Below, in pieces: positions 47,651-55,565 of a stretch of 64,000 nucleotides of DNA. Positions within the stretch are counted from its first letter, which is position 1; each line of letters opens with the position of its first letter. The notes under the pieces were generated by a model. The model was not told where the DNA came from, searched no databases, and saw only the letters and a list, made by a program, of their open reading frames with translations. The position numbers and the translations under genes are program-made. Origin of the DNA: Shewanella electrodiphila (lineage in GTDB: Bacteria; Pseudomonadota; Gammaproteobacteria; Enterobacterales; Shewanellaceae); assembly GCF_023283985.1 (NCBI RefSeq), contig NZ_JAKIKU010000001.1, positions 774,310-838,309 on the forward strand, in the 5' to 3' direction.

Positions 47651-49177
47651 ATGAATAAGGCAAACTTAACTGACCATAGCTTTGGTGCTAATGTTTCAGA
47701 TGTGATAAGTGCAAAGTTAGATGCAGCAGTCTTAGTGATAGAGCCGGATTTAAGTGTATGGCAAAAAATGGCCCCCACCTTGTCTCAGTATTTTGGCTTA
47801 GTTCAACATGCTAGAACGGTAGAATTAGCGGTAGTCTGTTATAGACGATTTAATTTTCATTTAACTATTATTGATATTAAGCAAGTTGACACATTTGCCA
47901 AAGTGTTAGCAAGTAGACATCAACCACCATATGTTGCTTATTCAAGCGAACCAGATTTTATAGAACCAGATTTTATAGAATCAGAGTTTTTAGAACCAAA
48001 GTCTTTAGAACCAAAGTCTATAGAACCAGCCCCTATCGAATTAGAGCCTATCTATCCCCAAAACTTCATGGTGTTAAGCCGTACATTTGAAGCAGAGAAC
48101 TTGCTGGCCATGATGCAGGTTGGTGCAAGAGATTGGATTAATAAACCCGTTCAGACGTCGCAACTTGAGCGTGTGTTATCACGTTGGGCGCTTACTCAGC
48201 CTAATACCTTATCAAATTCAGATTGTTTTACCTCGAAACAAACTAGCGCAAGTCTGCCTAATGTTGAACTGTCTTTATGCATCGGTGACAGCAAAGCGGC
48301 GCAAGATTTAAAGGCAAACTTGTACCATGCAAGCTTAAGTCGCAGTCCTTTATTGATTGAGGGTCAATCAGGTACAGGTAAAAAATTGGCTGTTAGGCAG
48401 CTACTGTTATTATCTCAAACCCCAAGCAGACGAGTGAATATAGATTGTCGAGGTGAGTTATTACATAAGTTAAATGATGAACTTATTTGCGGCAATAATG
48501 AGATTACTTTCATTGTACTGGGCCATTTAGACGAGATTTCAATTGAAGGCCAAATTGCCTTGATGCAATGGTTAGACACGATACCGCTGAATCAATCCAA
48601 AGTAAGATTGGTGAGTTTAAGCTGTACTTCCTTGTTAAAGCGCGTTCAAAATGGTGCCTTTTCATCAGAGTTGTATTTTAAACTTGCAGGGTTAACCATA
48701 GAAATCCCATTACTACACCAGCGTAGTGAAGATATTGTCCTATTGGTCAAGTTATTTGCCAATCAATTGATGACTAATAGTGAAAGCTGTCGAGTAGATT
48801 TACTCAATCGTTATCAAAGCTGGCGAGTGACAGATTTCCAAAGCCTGACGGAATATGGCTGGCCGGGAAACATTCAACAACTTAAGAATGCGGTAGAACA
48901 ATGCTTATTGATGGATTTATTACCCAATGAATATTTTAAGCAAAGCGCCCAAACGGATTGTCAGCAAACAGAAGCCAAAGCCAGTGATGAACCGAATAAT
49001 GCGAATCAACACTTTTTCCCTATTGAATGGGACGTTAAGCAAATAGAAAAAGCCCATATATTACGTGTTATGAAACTTTACCAGGGTAATAGACAACTTG
49101 CGGCAAAACATTTAAGCATATCTCGTAAAACCATCGATAGAAAGATAACGGAATGGACTGATGAAGTGATGCACTAG
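47651..49177 (+). CDS. NtrC-like regulator with degenerate AAA+ domain
   Basis: A 508-residue protein with a receiver domain (~25-190), an AAA+ domain (~215-425) and a C-terminal Fis-type HTH (~465-505; NRQLAAKHLSISRKTIDRKI). Receiver features are the acidic IEPD pocket, the aspartate in LTIIDIK and the lysine in WINKPV. The receiver is interrupted by seven pentapeptide repeats (residues 100-134). In the AAA+ domain Walker A is GQSGTGKK, but the GAFTGA loop is missing and Walker B reads FIVLGHLDEI. It therefore cannot be a normal sigma-54 activator and more likely binds DNA as a repressor or sigma-70 regulator. Confidence 0.83.
   Translation: MNKANLTDHSFGANVSDVISAKLDAAVLVIEPDLSVWQKMAPTLSQYFGLVQHARTVELAVVCYRRFNFHLTIIDIKQVDTFAKVLASRHQPPYVAYSSEPDFIEPDFIESEFLEPKSLEPKSIEPAPIELEPIYPQNFMVLSRTFEAENLLAMMQVGARDWINKPVQTSQLERVLSRWALTQPNTLSNSDCFTSKQTSASLPNVELSLCIGDSKAAQDLKANLYHASLSRSPLLIEGQSGTGKKLAVRQLLLLSQTPSRRVNIDCRGELLHKLNDELICGNNEITFIVLGHLDEISIEGQIALMQWLDTIPLNQSKVRLVSLSCTSLLKRVQNGAFSSELYFKLAGLTIEIPLLHQRSEDIVLLVKLFANQLMTNSESCRVDLLNRYQSWRVTDFQSLTEYGWPGNIQQLKNAVEQCLLMDLLPNEYFKQSAQTDCQQTEAKASDEPNNANQHFFPIEWDVKQIEKAHILRVMKLYQGNRQLAAKHLSISRKTIDRKITEWTDEVMH
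47948..48052 (+). repeat. 15-bp in-frame minisatellite inside a receiver domain
   Basis: Seven consecutive 15-bp units encode EPDFI, EPDFI, ESEFL, EPKSL, EPKSI, EPAPI and ELEPI. The first two are identical at the DNA level; later units have diverged. Copy-number change keeps the frame. Confidence 0.9.
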
Positions 49178-49228
49178 TCTGGGTCACATTATCTTTATTA
49201 AAGCATTTGTTATTTTTTGAACATGATT

Positions 49229-49250
49229 AAAGGACATTTTGTCCTTTTTT
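49229..49250 (+). terminator. Terminator of the NtrC-like gene
   Basis: AAAGGACA (49229-49236) pairs with TGTCCTTT (49240-49247), loop of 3, then T residues. It separates the regulator from the receptor operon. Confidence 0.9.
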
Positions 49251-49333
49251 GGTTTTTTAATTTCCATTTTATTAGCTTTTGTCGTGTCTGTAGTAGTTTT
49301 AATGCCTCTTTGTTGAGCTTTATCTGAGTGGAC

Positions 49334-49382
49334 GTAACAATGTTCGCAATCAAATGAGATTGCACAATTAGGACGTTGTTAC
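49334..49382 (+). promoter_or_regulatory. Nested inverted repeats in the leader of the TonB/ECF-like operon
   Basis: An inner inverted repeat GCAATC-N6-GATTGC (49346-49363) sits inside an outer one, GTAACAA (49334-49340) with TTGTTAC (49376-49382). The only Shine-Dalgarno-like AGGA (49370-49373) lies between the inner and outer right arms, and the ATG follows at 49386. The inner repeat could be an operator for one of the nearby regulators. As RNA, the arms could fold around the ribosome-binding site. Confidence 0.6.
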
Positions 49383-49385
49383 ACA

Positions 49386-51458
49386 ATGAATATGATCAAG
49401 TCTGCGCATAAACCACTGCACTTTTCGATACTTTCCCTAGCTGTTTTAGCGAGCTTTACCCTTCATGCTGAAAGCTTTGAAAGAGATCCTTTATTAAAAA
49501 TCCAAGAAGTGATTGTTGTGAAGGGAGAAGGACCAACAGCTGCAGAAGCATCTATGACTCACTGGAATATTTCCCGAGAAGAGATTGAAGCATCTGGTGT
49601 GCAAAGTCTTGATTTGCTGTTAGCTAATGTACCCGGAATATACGTACGAGTTGGCGGTCAAGGCACCCCGAGAGTAGATATTCGTGGATTTAAAGCGCGT
49701 CATGTTATTTATCTTATCAACGGAGTGCCTGCAAATGATGCTGAAGATGGTCAGTTTGATCCCAGTGTCATTCCTGCCTCACAAATAGAGTCTGTTGAAG
49801 TTTCAGTCGGCCCTTCATCAGTCTTGTATGGTCCTGGTGGCGCAGGAGGTGTGATCAACATTATCACCAGACAAGGTGATAGTGCGCCGAGTGTGTCTGG
49901 CAATATTGAGTTTGCTGAAAATGACACCTTTAATGGCAACATCAATTTAGCGGGCAGCGGCGAAAAGTGGCAAGGATTTATGAGTTACAACCGTCAGCAA
50001 ACAGATGGTTTCCCTGTGTCGTCAGATTTAGAAGACACAGATGAACAATCTGGTGATACTCGCTTAAATTCAGATAAAACCTTGGATAATTTCTATGCCC
50101 AAGGCAGCTATTTTGTCTCTGACGATACTATGTTAACCGCTAATCTAAACTATAAATCTGGAAGCTGGGGCAAACCGAGTGTCGATGGCTCTGGCACGAA
50201 TAAATCAAAATATGAACGTGTTGATGACTTTGAAAGCACTATCATGCAGTTAGGTTTCGCCCATAAATTTTCGGATACTTTAGCGTTACGTGGCTACGGC
50301 TACCACAATGAGAGTCAGGTCTTTGAAACCGCATATACCAGCAGTGATTACAGCGATATTTCTTCAACTCAAGACGGCATATCCACTGTTCAAGGTGGTA
50401 ATTTACAACTGATTGCAGATTTTGACACTGCGGGTTTATTAACAGGCTCAATTATCAGTGAAAAACAAAGCTGGGAGTCGGTAAACTTTGAAGCTGAAAG
50501 CGACACTAATACAGCATCTAGTGGTTCTGGTTCTGGTTCTGGTTCAGGCTCAGGTTCGGGTTCAGGCTCGGGTTCGGGAGGTGGCTCTGGTGGCGGTTCA
50601 GGTTCTGGCTCAAGTGATGACTTTAATAAAGATGGCTGGCTGAATACTTTAGCTGTTGAGTATCAGTATCAACATAATGATCACTATGGTGTGACTATTG
50701 GTGGTGCTGCTCATAGTCAGGAACGTGACGAAGGTGACGACACCAACTACTCAGCCCAAATTTCTAGTTATTGGCGAGTAGCAGAAGATAGCAAATTACA
50801 CGCAGGTATTGCCCGTAAAGTACGTTTCGCTTCATTGAGAAACCTCTATTCTCAATCATCTGGTAATAGCGACCTTGAACCAGAAGAATCAGCCCATTTT
50901 GAATTAGGCCTAAATCAAGGTTTTGCCTATAACACCAGTATGGATATCACTGGTTACTATACTGACGCTGAGAATTACATTGCTAAAGATACTGATGGCG
51001 TTTATCAAAACATCAGTAACTACGCTTTTAAAGGGGTGGATTTTTCAGTTAAAAATGAATACTTCGATGATCTAGATCTAACGGTCTCTTATAGCTACTT
51101 AGACTCAGAAGATTCAGATAATGATGTCATGAGCGAATTAGAATACCGCCCAAAACATCAGTTTAGATTTCAGGGCGCATACCAATTTGATTTTGGTTTA
51201 AATGTAAATTTTAATGTTGAGTATATTGCAGATCAAATTTACTACACCAGTGAAAAGGTCGCTGACGAAACCATATCCGTACGAAATGAAGTTGATAACT
51301 ACACGTTAGTTGATATCAATATTGTGCAACCGTTGATGGTAGATAATTTAGAAGCGTATATCCGTGCGACAAACTTACTCGATGTGAACTACTACCAAAG
51401 TGAAGCCTTGCCTCAAGCAGGAAGACAGATCTTTGTTGGTATTAACTGGCAGCTGTAG
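49386..51458 (+). CDS. TonB-dependent outer-membrane receptor of the ECF-like cluster
   Basis: A 690-residue receptor with a signal peptide (~1-28), a TonB-box-like EVIVVKGEG, a plug domain (~45-165; VRVGGQGTPRVDIRGF, VEVSVGPSSVLYGPGGAGGVINI) and a barrel ending FVGINWQL. Residues 378-410 are an almost pure Gly-Ser tract with a GGGSGGG core, flanked by barrel strands and therefore probably in a surface loop. The next gene begins 3 bp after its stop, so it heads an operon with the ABC transporter genes. The ribosome-binding site is unusually far (12 nt) from the ATG. Substrate unknown. Confidence 0.9.
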   Translation: MNMIKSAHKPLHFSILSLAVLASFTLHAESFERDPLLKIQEVIVVKGEGPTAAEASMTHWNISREEIEASGVQSLDLLLANVPGIYVRVGGQGTPRVDIRGFKARHVIYLINGVPANDAEDGQFDPSVIPASQIESVEVSVGPSSVLYGPGGAGGVINIITRQGDSAPSVSGNIEFAENDTFNGNINLAGSGEKWQGFMSYNRQQTDGFPVSSDLEDTDEQSGDTRLNSDKTLDNFYAQGSYFVSDDTMLTANLNYKSGSWGKPSVDGSGTNKSKYERVDDFESTIMQLGFAHKFSDTLALRGYGYHNESQVFETAYTSSDYSDISSTQDGISTVQGGNLQLIADFDTAGLLTGSIISEKQSWESVNFEAESDTNTASSGSGSGSGSGSGSGSGSGSGGGSGGGSGSGSSDDFNKDGWLNTLAVEYQYQHNDHYGVTIGGAAHSQERDEGDDTNYSAQISSYWRVAEDSKLHAGIARKVRFASLRNLYSQSSGNSDLEPEESAHFELGLNQGFAYNTSMDITGYYTDAENYIAKDTDGVYQNISNYAFKGVDFSVKNEYFDDLDLTVSYSYLDSEDSDNDVMSELEYRPKHQFRFQGAYQFDFGLNVNFNVEYIADQIYYTSEKVADETISVRNEVDNYTLVDINIVQPLMVDNLEAYIRATNLLDVNYYQSEALPQAGRQIFVGINWQL
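50517..50615 (+). repeat. Gly-Ser hexanucleotide tract in the TonB receptor
   Basis: An in-frame run of Gly and Ser codons built from six-base GGTTCT-like units with mixed synonymous codons, encoding 33 residues. The synonymous variety suggests an old tract that is tolerated or selected rather than a fresh expansion. Confidence 0.92.
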
Positions 51459-51461
51459 CTC

Positions 51462-52874
51462 ATGTCGCTATTGGCATTGCATGGGGTGAGTTATCGACAC
51501 CACTCATCCTCAATTGACTTGTTTAACCAGCTAGACCTTACGGTCGCTGCTGGTGAGTGCCACTGTATTTTGGGCGTCACCGGAGCGGGTAAGTCGACCT
51601 TGTTACAGTTAATAGCAATGCCAAATGATGTCGACTTTGACGGTCAAATCATCCATCACCCAAACCTTCGTTTAGGTTTGGTGATGCAAGATCCCAACAT
51701 TCAGCTTATTCGTGAATCTATTGGCGCTGAAGTAGCTTTTGGATTAGAAAACTTAGCATATTCAGTCAATGAGATGTTTAGCTTAGTGGAACATGCATTA
51801 GCCATTGTTGGGCTTGATTTACCATTAGATACCTTAGTTAGCCATCTGTCCTTAGGACAAAAGTATCGCTTGATGTTGGCTGCGCAATTGGTACTTAATC
51901 CTAATTTACTCTTGCTCGATGAACCTTGGGCACAACTAGATAACTCTGGGGTTAGCGAGTTAAACCTGGTGCTTCAGCGGTTAGTCGATTCAGGAGTGAG
52001 TGTGATCATGACAGAACATCATGCTGACGCTTTTGCTGAAGTCATTCAGACTTATTGGCTATTAGCACAAGGTCAATTGACTCACGTCGAAGCTAATTCA
52101 ATTAATGTGGTAAGCGCATCTTCAATTCTCAAGGACCAATGTTGTGAACCTGACTTAGATTTTTCAGTTCCAAATACTAACTCCGCTGCAAATACTCAGT
52201 CTTTAATTACTGATGAAGTATGTGCAACCGAAAACAGGTTAAGTATTTTCCCCTTAAAAGTTCAGTTTGAAAACCAAACTCCAGTGGTAGAGATTAGAAA
52301 AATCTTGCATCTAAATGCAGGAGATATAGTTGGTCTGTTTGGTGAAAACGGAAGCGGTAAGTCGAGCCTGCTTAATCAGATTGCTGGCATTGATGACAGC
52401 AATCAAGCGGATATTTTGCTCTTTGGTAAGCCTGCTAAATTTGGCCGTTTTAATAAAGACTTGGGCTTACTGATGCAGCGGCCATCAAGGCAGTTGTTTG
52501 AGGTAACGGTTCGACAAGAGTTAGAGTTCAGCTTAAAACGTTTTCACCTTCCGCTATCGAGAGTGAATGAAATACTAGAACAATTAGAAATAAGCCATTT
52601 AGAGACTCAGTCTCCGCACAAACTTTCTTATGGCCAGCAACATTTAGTGGCGTTGGCTTCAGTGCTGTGTGTAAAGCCCAAAGTATTGCTACTCGATGAT
52701 CCATTTGCAGGGCTAGATGAACAATATTTTACCAATATCATTAGCATGTTAACGGCTTTTGCTAGGCACGGTGGCACAATCATAATTACCAGTCATCGAC
52801 CGATTTTAGAGGCGCTATTGACTCAATATTGGCAAATCGAGAACGGTCAATTAACAACAAAGGCACTGTTATGA
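51462..52874 (+). CDS. Fused double ABC ATPase of an ECF-type transporter
   Basis: A 470-residue protein with two ABC domains in tandem, like fused EcfA1-EcfA2. Domain 1 (~1-220) has Walker A GVTGAGKST, Q-loop VMQDPN, signature LSLGQ, Walker B LLLLDEPW and H-loop MTEHH. Domain 2 (~255-468) has GENGSGKSS, LMQRPSRQ, LSYGQ, H-loop ITSHRP, but Walker B LLLDDPF, where Asp replaces the catalytic Glu. The DPN and RPSRQ segments after the Q-loop resemble EcfA coupling regions. The gene starts 3 bp after the TonB receptor and its stop overlaps the next start by 4 bp. Confidence 0.9.
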   Translation: MSLLALHGVSYRHHSSSIDLFNQLDLTVAAGECHCILGVTGAGKSTLLQLIAMPNDVDFDGQIIHHPNLRLGLVMQDPNIQLIRESIGAEVAFGLENLAYSVNEMFSLVEHALAIVGLDLPLDTLVSHLSLGQKYRLMLAAQLVLNPNLLLLDEPWAQLDNSGVSELNLVLQRLVDSGVSVIMTEHHADAFAEVIQTYWLLAQGQLTHVEANSINVVSASSILKDQCCEPDLDFSVPNTNSAANTQSLITDEVCATENRLSIFPLKVQFENQTPVVEIRKILHLNAGDIVGLFGENGSGKSSLLNQIAGIDDSNQADILLFGKPAKFGRFNKDLGLLMQRPSRQLFEVTVRQELEFSLKRFHLPLSRVNEILEQLEISHLETQSPHKLSYGQQHLVALASVLCVKPKVLLLDDPFAGLDEQYFTNIISMLTAFARHGGTIIITSHRPILEALLTQYWQIENGQLTTKALL

Positions 52875-53647
52875 GTAAACGGGTTTGCCTTAAAAGCGAC
52901 GATTCTGATGTCAACAACCTTGATATCACAATGAACAAGAATTTAGGTAAAAAATCGATTAATACACTAAGTAATGCATCAACTAATACATCACCTAATG
53001 CATCAAGCTACAAGGCTAGATTAACCGAGTCTAAAAGAAAACGTTGGCTTTGTGGCGTTGCGATTATTTTCAGTATTGTTTTGTCCAGTAGCGCTTTTTT
53101 AGTCACCACAGAGCAGCTGGGTTATTTGGCTGTGATTAATTTGGGCTTAATGATACATGCTTGGATTTGTAAAGCGCGATTAAAGCCCCTTGTTAAATTA
53201 TTTGCTATTCAATCTGTCATCACGGTCAGTTTGTATGCTTTGTTTTATGGCAGCGAAAGAGTACTTGAAGCCTTAATTGTGGTGCTAAGGATTATCCTTG
53301 TCATGCTGCCAAGCTGGTGGCTTGCGAGTACACAAAAAGCGCACCATATGAGTCAAGTTTTGTGCTTATTCCTGCCCAGTAAGTGGGCATTTGTTATCAC
53401 GACATCGATTAAATTATTACCGTTTATCACACAAGAAGTGAGAGATATTTATCATATTCAGTGCTTACGCGGCGCTCGAATCATGCCTAAAGAATTAATT
53501 AATCCTATTAATTGGATCGAGCTAGTTCGCTGCGTGTTATTTCCTTTACTCATTCAACTGCTGAGCTTGTCAAAACATATCGCTAAATCAGCACAACAAA
53601 GACATTTTGATAAGCACAGTAAACATACACATTGGCCATTAAGTTAA
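52871..53647 (+). CDS. EcfT-like transmembrane component of ECF transporter
   Basis: A 258-residue membrane protein of the CbiQ/EcfT type. A charged cytoplasmic N-terminus (~1-55, rich in Asn and Ser) precedes membrane helices (~60-100, 115-135, 145-165), then the long cytoplasmic coupling region with the LRGARIMP motif typical of EcfT proteins, and a final helix. The start overlaps the ABC stop (ATGA). Its job is to link the ATPases to the substrate-binding S component. Confidence 0.85.
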   Translation: MSKRVCLKSDDSDVNNLDITMNKNLGKKSINTLSNASTNTSPNASSYKARLTESKRKRWLCGVAIIFSIVLSSSAFLVTTEQLGYLAVINLGLMIHAWICKARLKPLVKLFAIQSVITVSLYALFYGSERVLEALIVVLRIILVMLPSWWLASTQKAHHMSQVLCLFLPSKWAFVITTSIKLLPFITQEVRDIYHIQCLRGARIMPKELINPINWIELVRCVLFPLLIQLLSLSKHIAKSAQQRHFDKHSKHTHWPLS

Positions 53648-53673
53648 TTACTACCACTCAAGAGGATTAATCA

Positions 53674-54219
53674 ATGAAGCAAGGCTTCACGTTACACAAT
53701 GCATTATTCATAGGCTTCTGCGCCACATTATTGGTGGCCATAAAAAGCATGATGCGAATGAAGCTGGGGTTAACCGGTCATTCAATGTTCTTAATCAGCT
53801 TGTTTTATCTCGTTTGCTATGGTGCGACAAATAAAGTCGGCAGCATGACCTTATGCGGCTTACTTACAGGGATGTTGGCGATGATTTTGGGTGTAGGAAA
53901 AGGTGGGCCTTTTATATTACTCAAGTTTGCATTGCCAGCATTAGCAATGGATTTAGTCTTAATCTTTATGGCCAATATGTTCACTTTGCGCTGGCGATGT
54001 ATTTTACTTGCCATTATCGGCAGCATTGCATGGGCGAGCAAATCTTGGATTCAAAATTTACTGGTTGGAATGGATCCGCAAGTGGCATTTATTCAATTTG
54101 GGTTAAGTAGTGTTAAAGGCGGTGTATTTGCAATAGCAGGTGCTTTGCTGGTGCCAGTTATTATTAATCGCTTAGATGCCCATGATTTATTAACAACGAA
54201 TAAGGCGGCACACAAATGA
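53674..54219 (+). CDS. Candidate S-component of the ECF-type transporter
   Basis: A 181-residue very hydrophobic protein with about five to six membrane helices and short loops, the size and layout of ECF S-components that bind substrate. A glycine-rich stretch (ILGVGKGGPFILLKF) may line the binding site. I cannot place it in a known vitamin- or metal-specific S family. AGAGGA lies 8 nt upstream. It is 26 bp behind the EcfT-like gene and overlaps the TiaS-like gene by 4 bp. Confidence 0.75.
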   Translation: MKQGFTLHNALFIGFCATLLVAIKSMMRMKLGLTGHSMFLISLFYLVCYGATNKVGSMTLCGLLTGMLAMILGVGKGGPFILLKFALPALAMDLVLIFMANMFTLRWRCILLAIIGSIAWASKSWIQNLLVGMDPQVAFIQFGLSSVKGGVFAIAGALLVPVIINRLDAHDLLTTNKAAHK

Positions 54220-55016
54220 TCAAGTCTTGGTTAATTTGTATCGATGATACCGATGATATTGGTACTAAAGGCACGGGTGAAATTGCTGAAGAAATAATGG
54301 ATTTACTGAACTCAAAGGCCTTAGGTGATCATGTTGAAGGTAAAGTGAGGTTAACTTCATCATCAGCATGGGTGACTCGTCATCAGTTGTTTGTGCATCC
54401 AGATATTCCTTATACATCTCATAATAGTGCGATGTGTTTTGAAATCTTATCTTCGCTAACACTTGCAGAAATAAAAGATATTTGTGTTATTCATTTAAAA
54501 GCTGAAAGTGCATTAGCTGCCGATCCTGGGCTGGCTATTATAGAAAAAAGTTTATTAACTACGAGTGCAATTCAACGTTTGATGGCCTTTGGCTTTGAAA
54601 CAAAGAGGCAAGTAAAAACTAAATCTGATGCTTATGAATTAGCGGCTAATCTAGGGATCGATTTATCGGAGCACGGAGGAACAGGTCAAGGCGTTATCGG
54701 TGCTATTGCAGGTATTGGTCTACGTTTATCTGGTCGAGATGGCCGGGTAAAAGGCCAACTTGATGTGGGGTTAACAAATTCCACCAAAGAGCTAATGTTA
54801 TCAGTACATCAAATCAAAAAACTCACAGGGTTAGATGCGGTCATTGAGCTTAATGGTTTTTTGTTAAACGATGAAGAATCAGTATTGGTGAGCGGAAAAA
54901 TTAAAGCTGTGCTGCAAAATAACCAGTTTGCACTGCTTGTGTATCAGCACCGAGATGAATTGACAGGCGAGCCGAGTTGGCGCAATGCATTAAAACAGCA
55001 ATTGAAAAACTATTAA
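54216..55016 (+). CDS. TiaS-like protein (tRNA-Ile2 agmatinylcytidine synthetase family)
   Basis: A 266-residue protein resembling the N-terminal part of archaeal TiaS, which activates C34 of tRNA-Ile2 with ATP and adds agmatine. The N-terminal ICIDDTDD, the block HPDIPYTSHNSAMCF and the block GTGQGVIGAIAGIGLRL match the order of TiaS motifs as I remember them. The RNA-binding OB and zinc-ribbon domains of full TiaS are absent. Bacteria use TilS for this tRNA, so a tRNA role is unlikely. The 4-bp overlap with the S-component gene suggests it acts on the imported compound. Family assignment is from memory, without a search. Confidence 0.7.
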   Translation: MIKSWLICIDDTDDIGTKGTGEIAEEIMDLLNSKALGDHVEGKVRLTSSSAWVTRHQLFVHPDIPYTSHNSAMCFEILSSLTLAEIKDICVIHLKAESALAADPGLAIIEKSLLTTSAIQRLMAFGFETKRQVKTKSDAYELAANLGIDLSEHGGTGQGVIGAIAGIGLRLSGRDGRVKGQLDVGLTNSTKELMLSVHQIKKLTGLDAVIELNGFLLNDEESVLVSGKIKAVLQNNQFALLVYQHRDELTGEPSWRNALKQQLKNY

Positions 55017-55029
55017 CAGTGAGAATGTC

Positions 55030-55284
55030 ATGTCAGAAAAAGTGGAAGGCTTTTCGGATAAAGAAAACTGGTTTTATCAACAGCAGGGAAAATGGCTATT
55101 TCGATTTACCAACGAAGATGACCATCACGCTCAACAAGCCGCAAAGCACTGCGATCAATTCATGGAAGATGATGAAGATGAGATGATTGATGATGAGCTA
55201 ATAAGTTGCTTCAATTGTATGAAACGTCGCTGGCTAATAGAAGGGTTCGAGTGCAGAGGCTTAGCCAAAAAGGAGAATGTATAA
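55030..55284 (+). CDS. Small acidic protein with a conserved-looking cysteine motif
   Basis: An 84-residue protein starting MSEKVEGFSDKENWFYQQQ. It is acidic in the middle (DDEDEMIDDE) and ends in a cysteine motif SCFNCMKRRW...GFECRG, which could bind a metal or cluster together with an earlier cysteine (HCDQF). I do not recognise the family. It lies 13 bp behind the TiaS-like gene, so it is probably the last gene of the operon. Confidence 0.75.
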   Translation: MSEKVEGFSDKENWFYQQQGKWLFRFTNEDDHHAQQAAKHCDQFMEDDEDEMIDDELISCFNCMKRRWLIEGFECRGLAKKENV

Positions 55285-55383
55285 GCGAGCTATAAAGCCT
55301 GATTTTAATCATAGATACTTAAAAGTTTGTATCTAGTAATTACACTTAAGATTGAATATAAAATGAGTATCTGGAAATTGAGT

Positions 55384-55419
55384 CTCAAACTCAAACTCAA
55401 ACTCATACTCATACTCAAA
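55384..55419. repeat. CTCAAA/CTCATA hexamer tandem repeat, six copies
   Basis: Six consecutive hexamers: three CTCAAA, two CTCATA and one CTCAAA. Intergenic, directly upstream of a hairpin. Confidence 0.9.
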
Positions 55420-55493
55420 CAAGATATCAGCGAAATTCGAATTCGAATAACTCGCTGATTATTTCACTGACTGACCACTCACTGACTAAGTCG

Positions 55494-55565
55494 TAGGCCA
55501 ACGCTTAGGTCAACGCTTAAGTTAACACTTAGGTTAACGCTTAGGTCAACGCTCAGATTAACGAA
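55494..55565. repeat. 12-bp tandem repeat, six copies
   Basis: Six consecutive 12-bp units based on TAGGTCAACGCT, with one to four changes each. The second and fifth copies are identical. Confidence 0.9.

Noticed and set aside
49178..49385. Cobalamin or other known riboswitch upstream of the TonB receptor
   Set aside because: The leader is too short and lacks the B12-box and other recognised riboswitch cores; only a terminator and nested inverted repeats are present.
53853..54110. 85-codon frame inside the S-component gene
   Set aside because: A shadow in another frame; the hydrophobic S-component frame has the ribosome-binding site and operon overlap.
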